64,000 bases of DNA. It comes from AP-15 sp035538335. GTDB taxonomy: Bacteria > Pseudomonadota > Alphaproteobacteria > ATCC43930 > CGMCC-115725. Numbering within the stretch: position 1 is the stretch's first letter; each line of letters begins with the position of its first letter. Location of the stretch: positions 1 through 64,000 of the forward strand of contig DATLKN010000025.1 of the NCBI GenBank assembly GCA_035538335.1, read 5' to 3'. The notes under the pieces were generated by a model, which was given only the letters and a program-made list of their open reading frames with translations, ran no database searches and was not told where the DNA came from. Shown piece after piece: positions 61,639 to 64,000 of the stretch. The translations under genes were made by a program, and so were the position numbers.

Positions 61639-62562
61639 ATGCGCATCGTCATCGTCGGTCAACAGGCCTTCGGCAAGGCCGTGCTCGACGCGTTCCTGCA
61701 GCGCGGCGACGACATCGCCGGCGTGTTCGCGGCGCCGGAGCGGCCGGGCGCGCGGCCCGACGCGCTCGTCGCGGCGGCCGAGGAGAAGGGCCTGCCGGTG
61801 TTTCGCTTTCCCAAATATTCCAGCCCCGAGGCATTGAAGGCGCTCGCCGACCTCGATGCCGATCTCGGCGTCATGGCCTATGTGCTGATCTTTGCGCCGC
61901 CCGAATTCTGCGCCGTGCCGCGGCACGGCATGATCCAGTTCCATCCCTCGCTCTTGCCGCTGCACCGCGGCCCCTCCTCGATCCCGTGGGCGATCATCCG
62001 CGGCCGCAAGGAGACGGGGCTCTCGATCTTCCGCCCGACGCCGGGGCTCGACGAAGGCCCGGTCATCCTGCAAAAGCGGGTGGCGATCGGTGCGGACGAC
62101 ACCGCCGGCTCGCTCTATTTCGACAAGATCTTTCCGCTCGGCGTCGAGGCGCTGGTCGAGGCTGCCGACCTCGTCGTCGCGGGCCGCGCGACCGAAAGCA
62201 CGCAGGACGAAAGAGAGGCCACCTACGAGGGGTGGCTGCGCGAGGCGGAATCGCGCATCAACTGGGCGAACCACATCGATTTCGTCTACGATTTGATCCG
62301 CGGCTGCAACCCGGCGCCGGGCGCCTGGACGCTCTTCGGCGACAAGAAGCTCTACCTGTTCGACGCGAAAAAGATCGTCGCTGCGACCTTCGGCGCGGTG
62401 CGAGGCTGCCGGATCGGCGAAGTCACCGCCGCGGGCGAGGAAGGCATTCGCATCCACGCGCAAGGCGGCTTCGTCGAGGTGTCGCGCGTGCGCCTCGAGC
62501 TGGGGCCCAAGATCAAGGCGAGCGAGGCGGGGATCGCGCAGGGGACAGTTCTCGGCGGCTAG
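61639..62562 (+). CDS. 10-formyl-tetrahydrofolate hydrolase-domain-like protein
   Basis: 307 aa. VIVGQQAFGKAVL, VFRFPKYSS, QFHPSLLPLHRGPSSIPW with His102, TPGLDEGPV with Asp138, and ATYEGWLREAESRINW track the N-terminal hydrolase domain of 10-formyl-THF dehydrogenase (ALDH1L), more closely than Fmt or PurU. The C-terminal FMT domain is included (GCNPAPGAWTLFG), but no aldehyde-dehydrogenase domain follows. Likely uses formyl-THF or a related formyl donor; the acceptor is unproven. GGGCGGG lies just before ATG. Overlaps the glgA stop by four bases. Confidence 0.82.
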   Translation: MRIVIVGQQAFGKAVLDAFLQRGDDIAGVFAAPERPGARPDALVAAAEEKGLPVFRFPKYSSPEALKALADLDADLGVMAYVLIFAPPEFCAVPRHGMIQFHPSLLPLHRGPSSIPWAIIRGRKETGLSIFRPTPGLDEGPVILQKRVAIGADDTAGSLYFDKIFPLGVEALVEAADLVVAGRATESTQDEREATYEGWLREAESRINWANHIDFVYDLIRGCNPAPGAWTLFGDKKLYLFDAKKIVAATFGAVRGCRIGEVTAAGEEGIRIHAQGGFVEVSRVRLELGPKIKASEAGIAQGTVLGG

Positions 62563-64000
62563 GCCGAGGGCCTCAGGGCGCGGTAGAGCGCCATATACTG
62601 CCGCGCCGCCTGGCCCCAACCGAAGTCCCGCGTCATCGCCCGCCGCATCATCCGCCGCCACGCCGCGCGGTCGCGGTAGAGCGCGACGGCGCGTTCGGCC
62701 GCCGACAGCAACGCCCTACTGTCCTCGCCGTCGAAGCCGAAGCCTGTCGCCGTGCCGGCGGCGAGGCTGTGCGCGCTTGCATCAACGACCGTGTCGGCGA
62801 GCCCGCCGACCCGGCGGACGAGCGGCAGGGTGCCGTAGCGCAGCGCATAAAGCTGGGTGAGGCCGCACGGCTCGAAGCGCGACGGCATGACGAGAATGTC
62901 GGCGCCGCCGACAATCAGGTGCGCGAGGCTTTCGTCATAGCCGATCTCGACCCCGACACGACCCGGATAGGCGGCGCCCGCGGCGGTGAAACCGCGCTCG
63001 AGATCGGCGTCGCCCGAGCCGAGAAGGGCGAGCTCGGCGCCGTCGCCGACGAGTTCGGGCAGAGCGGCGAGGAGCAGGTCGAGCCCCTTTTGCGGCACGA
63101 GCCGGCTGACGACGCCGAAGAGCGGCGCGTCCTCATCCCCGTCGAGCGCGAAGCGGCGCCTGAGCGCCGCCTTTGCCGCGCCCTTGCCTCGGGCGGCGCG
63201 GGCGGCGGAATAGGACAGCGGCAGGTTCGGGTCGTGTGCCGGATCCCAGACTGCCGTGTCGACGCCGTTCAGGATGCCGCTCAAATCGCCGGTGCGGCGG
63301 CGCAGGAGGCCGTCGAGCCCGGCGCCGAAAGCGGGCGTCGCGATCTCGCGCGCGTAGGTGGGGCTGACCGTCGTCAGGCGGTCGGCATAGTGCAGTCCCG
63401 CCTTCAGAAACGACACCTGGCCGTGGAATTCGATGCCCTCGACGGACTGGAACGATGCCGGCAGGAAAAGATCGGCGAAGCTCGCGGCCGGGAAAAGTCC
63501 CTGAAAGGCGAGGTTGTGCACGGTGAAGACGCTCGCGGCGCCGGCCGCCGCCGCGACGGCGCGTTGCGCCGCGAGGTAGGCAGGCGCCAGCCCCAGATGC
63601 CAGTCGTGGCCATGCAGGATGTCGGGCGTCCAATCCGGATCGGCACCGAGCGCCAATGCGGCCGCGGCCCGGCCGAGCAGCGCGAAGCGGCGGTGGTTGT
63701 CCGGCCAATCGGCGCCCGCGGCGTCGGTATAGGGATTGCCCGGCCGGTCGTAAAAGGCCGGATGATCGACGAGATACACCGCGAGCCCGCTCTGCGGCAG
63801 CCGTGCCGCGGCGATCCGCACGCGCTCCGGCACGAACGGCGTCGCCAGCCGCAGGCGATCGGCGATGCCGGGCAGGCCGTCGAGAAAGCCGCGGAAGCCG
63901 GGCAAGACGAGGCGCACATCGGCGCCCTCGGCGGCGAGCGCCGCCGGCAACGCCGCCGCGACGTCGCCGAGCCCGCCGGTCTTGACCCAGGGGTAAAGTT
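62559..64000 (-). CDS. glgA: Glycogen synthase, N-terminus cut by the window edge
   Basis: 480 codons visible, still open at base 64,000; the true start lies beyond. The ADP-glucose site KTGGLGDVAAALP is at the visible N-terminus, then HGHDWHLGLAPAYL, TVHNLAFQG, SRLVPQKGLDLL, and SRFEPCGLTQLYALRYG. It makes glycogen from ADP-glucose. With glgP (9,990) it shows that the organism stores and uses glycogen. Convergent with the formyl-hydrolase-like gene, four-base overlap. Confidence 0.92.
   Translation of the reverse strand, partial: LYPWVKTGGLGDVAAALPAALAAEGADVRLVLPGFRGFLDGLPGIADRLRLATPFVPERVRIAAARLPQSGLAVYLVDHPAFYDRPGNPYTDAAGADWPDNHRRFALLGRAAAALALGADPDWTPDILHGHDWHLGLAPAYLAAQRAVAAAAGAASVFTVHNLAFQGLFPAASFADLFLPASFQSVEGIEFHGQVSFLKAGLHYADRLTTVSPTYAREIATPAFGAGLDGLLRRRTGDLSGILNGVDTAVWDPAHDPNLPLSYSAARAARGKGAAKAALRRRFALDGDEDAPLFGVVSRLVPQKGLDLLLAALPELVGDGAELALLGSGDADLERGFTAAGAAYPGRVGVEIGYDESLAHLIVGGADILVMPSRFEPCGLTQLYALRYGTLPLVRRVGGLADTVVDASAHSLAAGTATGFGFDGEDSRALLSAAERAVALYRDRAAWRRMMRRAMTRDFGWGQAARQYMALYRALRPSA

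Overview
This is a GC-rich chromosomal window with dense, overlapping genes, almost certainly from an alphaproteobacterium. The clues are overall base and codon bias, operons joined by ATGA/GTGA overlaps, DUF3775 and isoprenylcysteine-methyltransferase-like genes, abundant REP-type extragenic palindromes, and FixK/FNR-type boxes of the form TTGAYNNNNRTCAA. Nothing in the sequence fixes the genus. There is no phage or CRISPR array.

Layout. 1-1.2 kb: a Rieske aromatic-ring dioxygenase (cut by the window edge) and a dihydrodiol-dehydrogenase-like SDR. 1.4-7.8 kb: a sulfide-response locus, with sulfide:quinone oxidoreductase plus thioredoxin 2 divergent from a YgaP-type DUF2892 membrane protein and an RND efflux pair. 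7.8-16.4 kb: a methyltransferase and amidotransferase pair, glycogen phosphorylase, a PEP synthase / phosphofructokinase / ChaB operon, and a three-BON-domain protein. 16.5-25.9 kb: a MetE-core enzyme, a small low-GC acquired patch with a DUF433/DUF5615 pair, PxpA, an LVIVD protein coupled to a COG0523 GTPase, VapBC, an aldo/keto reductase and a CCG-type Fe-S protein. 26.2-28.8 kb: nucleotide-sugar/heptose genes rfbA, rfbD and gmhA with a 50-codon relic of gmhB. 28.9-34.8 kb: an acetoin-dehydrogenase-type acoABC set, a Kir-type K+ channel, an eRF1-like 'host attachment' protein, DUF3775 and ICMT-like genes. 35-40.1 kb: a molybdopterin hydroxylase large subunit without its partners, an unrecognised His-rich protein, and a class III extradiol dioxygenase. 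Then come tRNA-Thr, a PqqD-like-tailed methyltransferase and a YXWGXW-type protein. 42.5-53.1 kb: hydantoinase with its own COG0523 GTPase, then a Liv-type ABC operon carrying an acyl-CoA ligase and an asparaginase-like gene. 53.2-64 kb: SDR, VOC, CMD, Mpo1-like, asd, yejEF, a histidine kinase, a 10-formyl-THF-hydrolase-like protein and glycogen synthase (cut by the edge).

The strongest unifying signal is a set of FixK/FNR-like palindromes in front of functionally related but dispersed genes: sqr/RND, amidotransferase, glgP, pps-pfkB, BON, and the K+ channel/eRF1-like block. This points to one low-oxygen or redox stimulon linking sulfide oxidation, glycogen use, PEP metabolism and envelope stress. 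The other notable items are the coupled gmhB relic, two COG0523 GTPases each tied to a probable client gene, a 50-nt perfect palindrome inside the Liv operon, and an asparaginase-family protein with a changed active-site residue.
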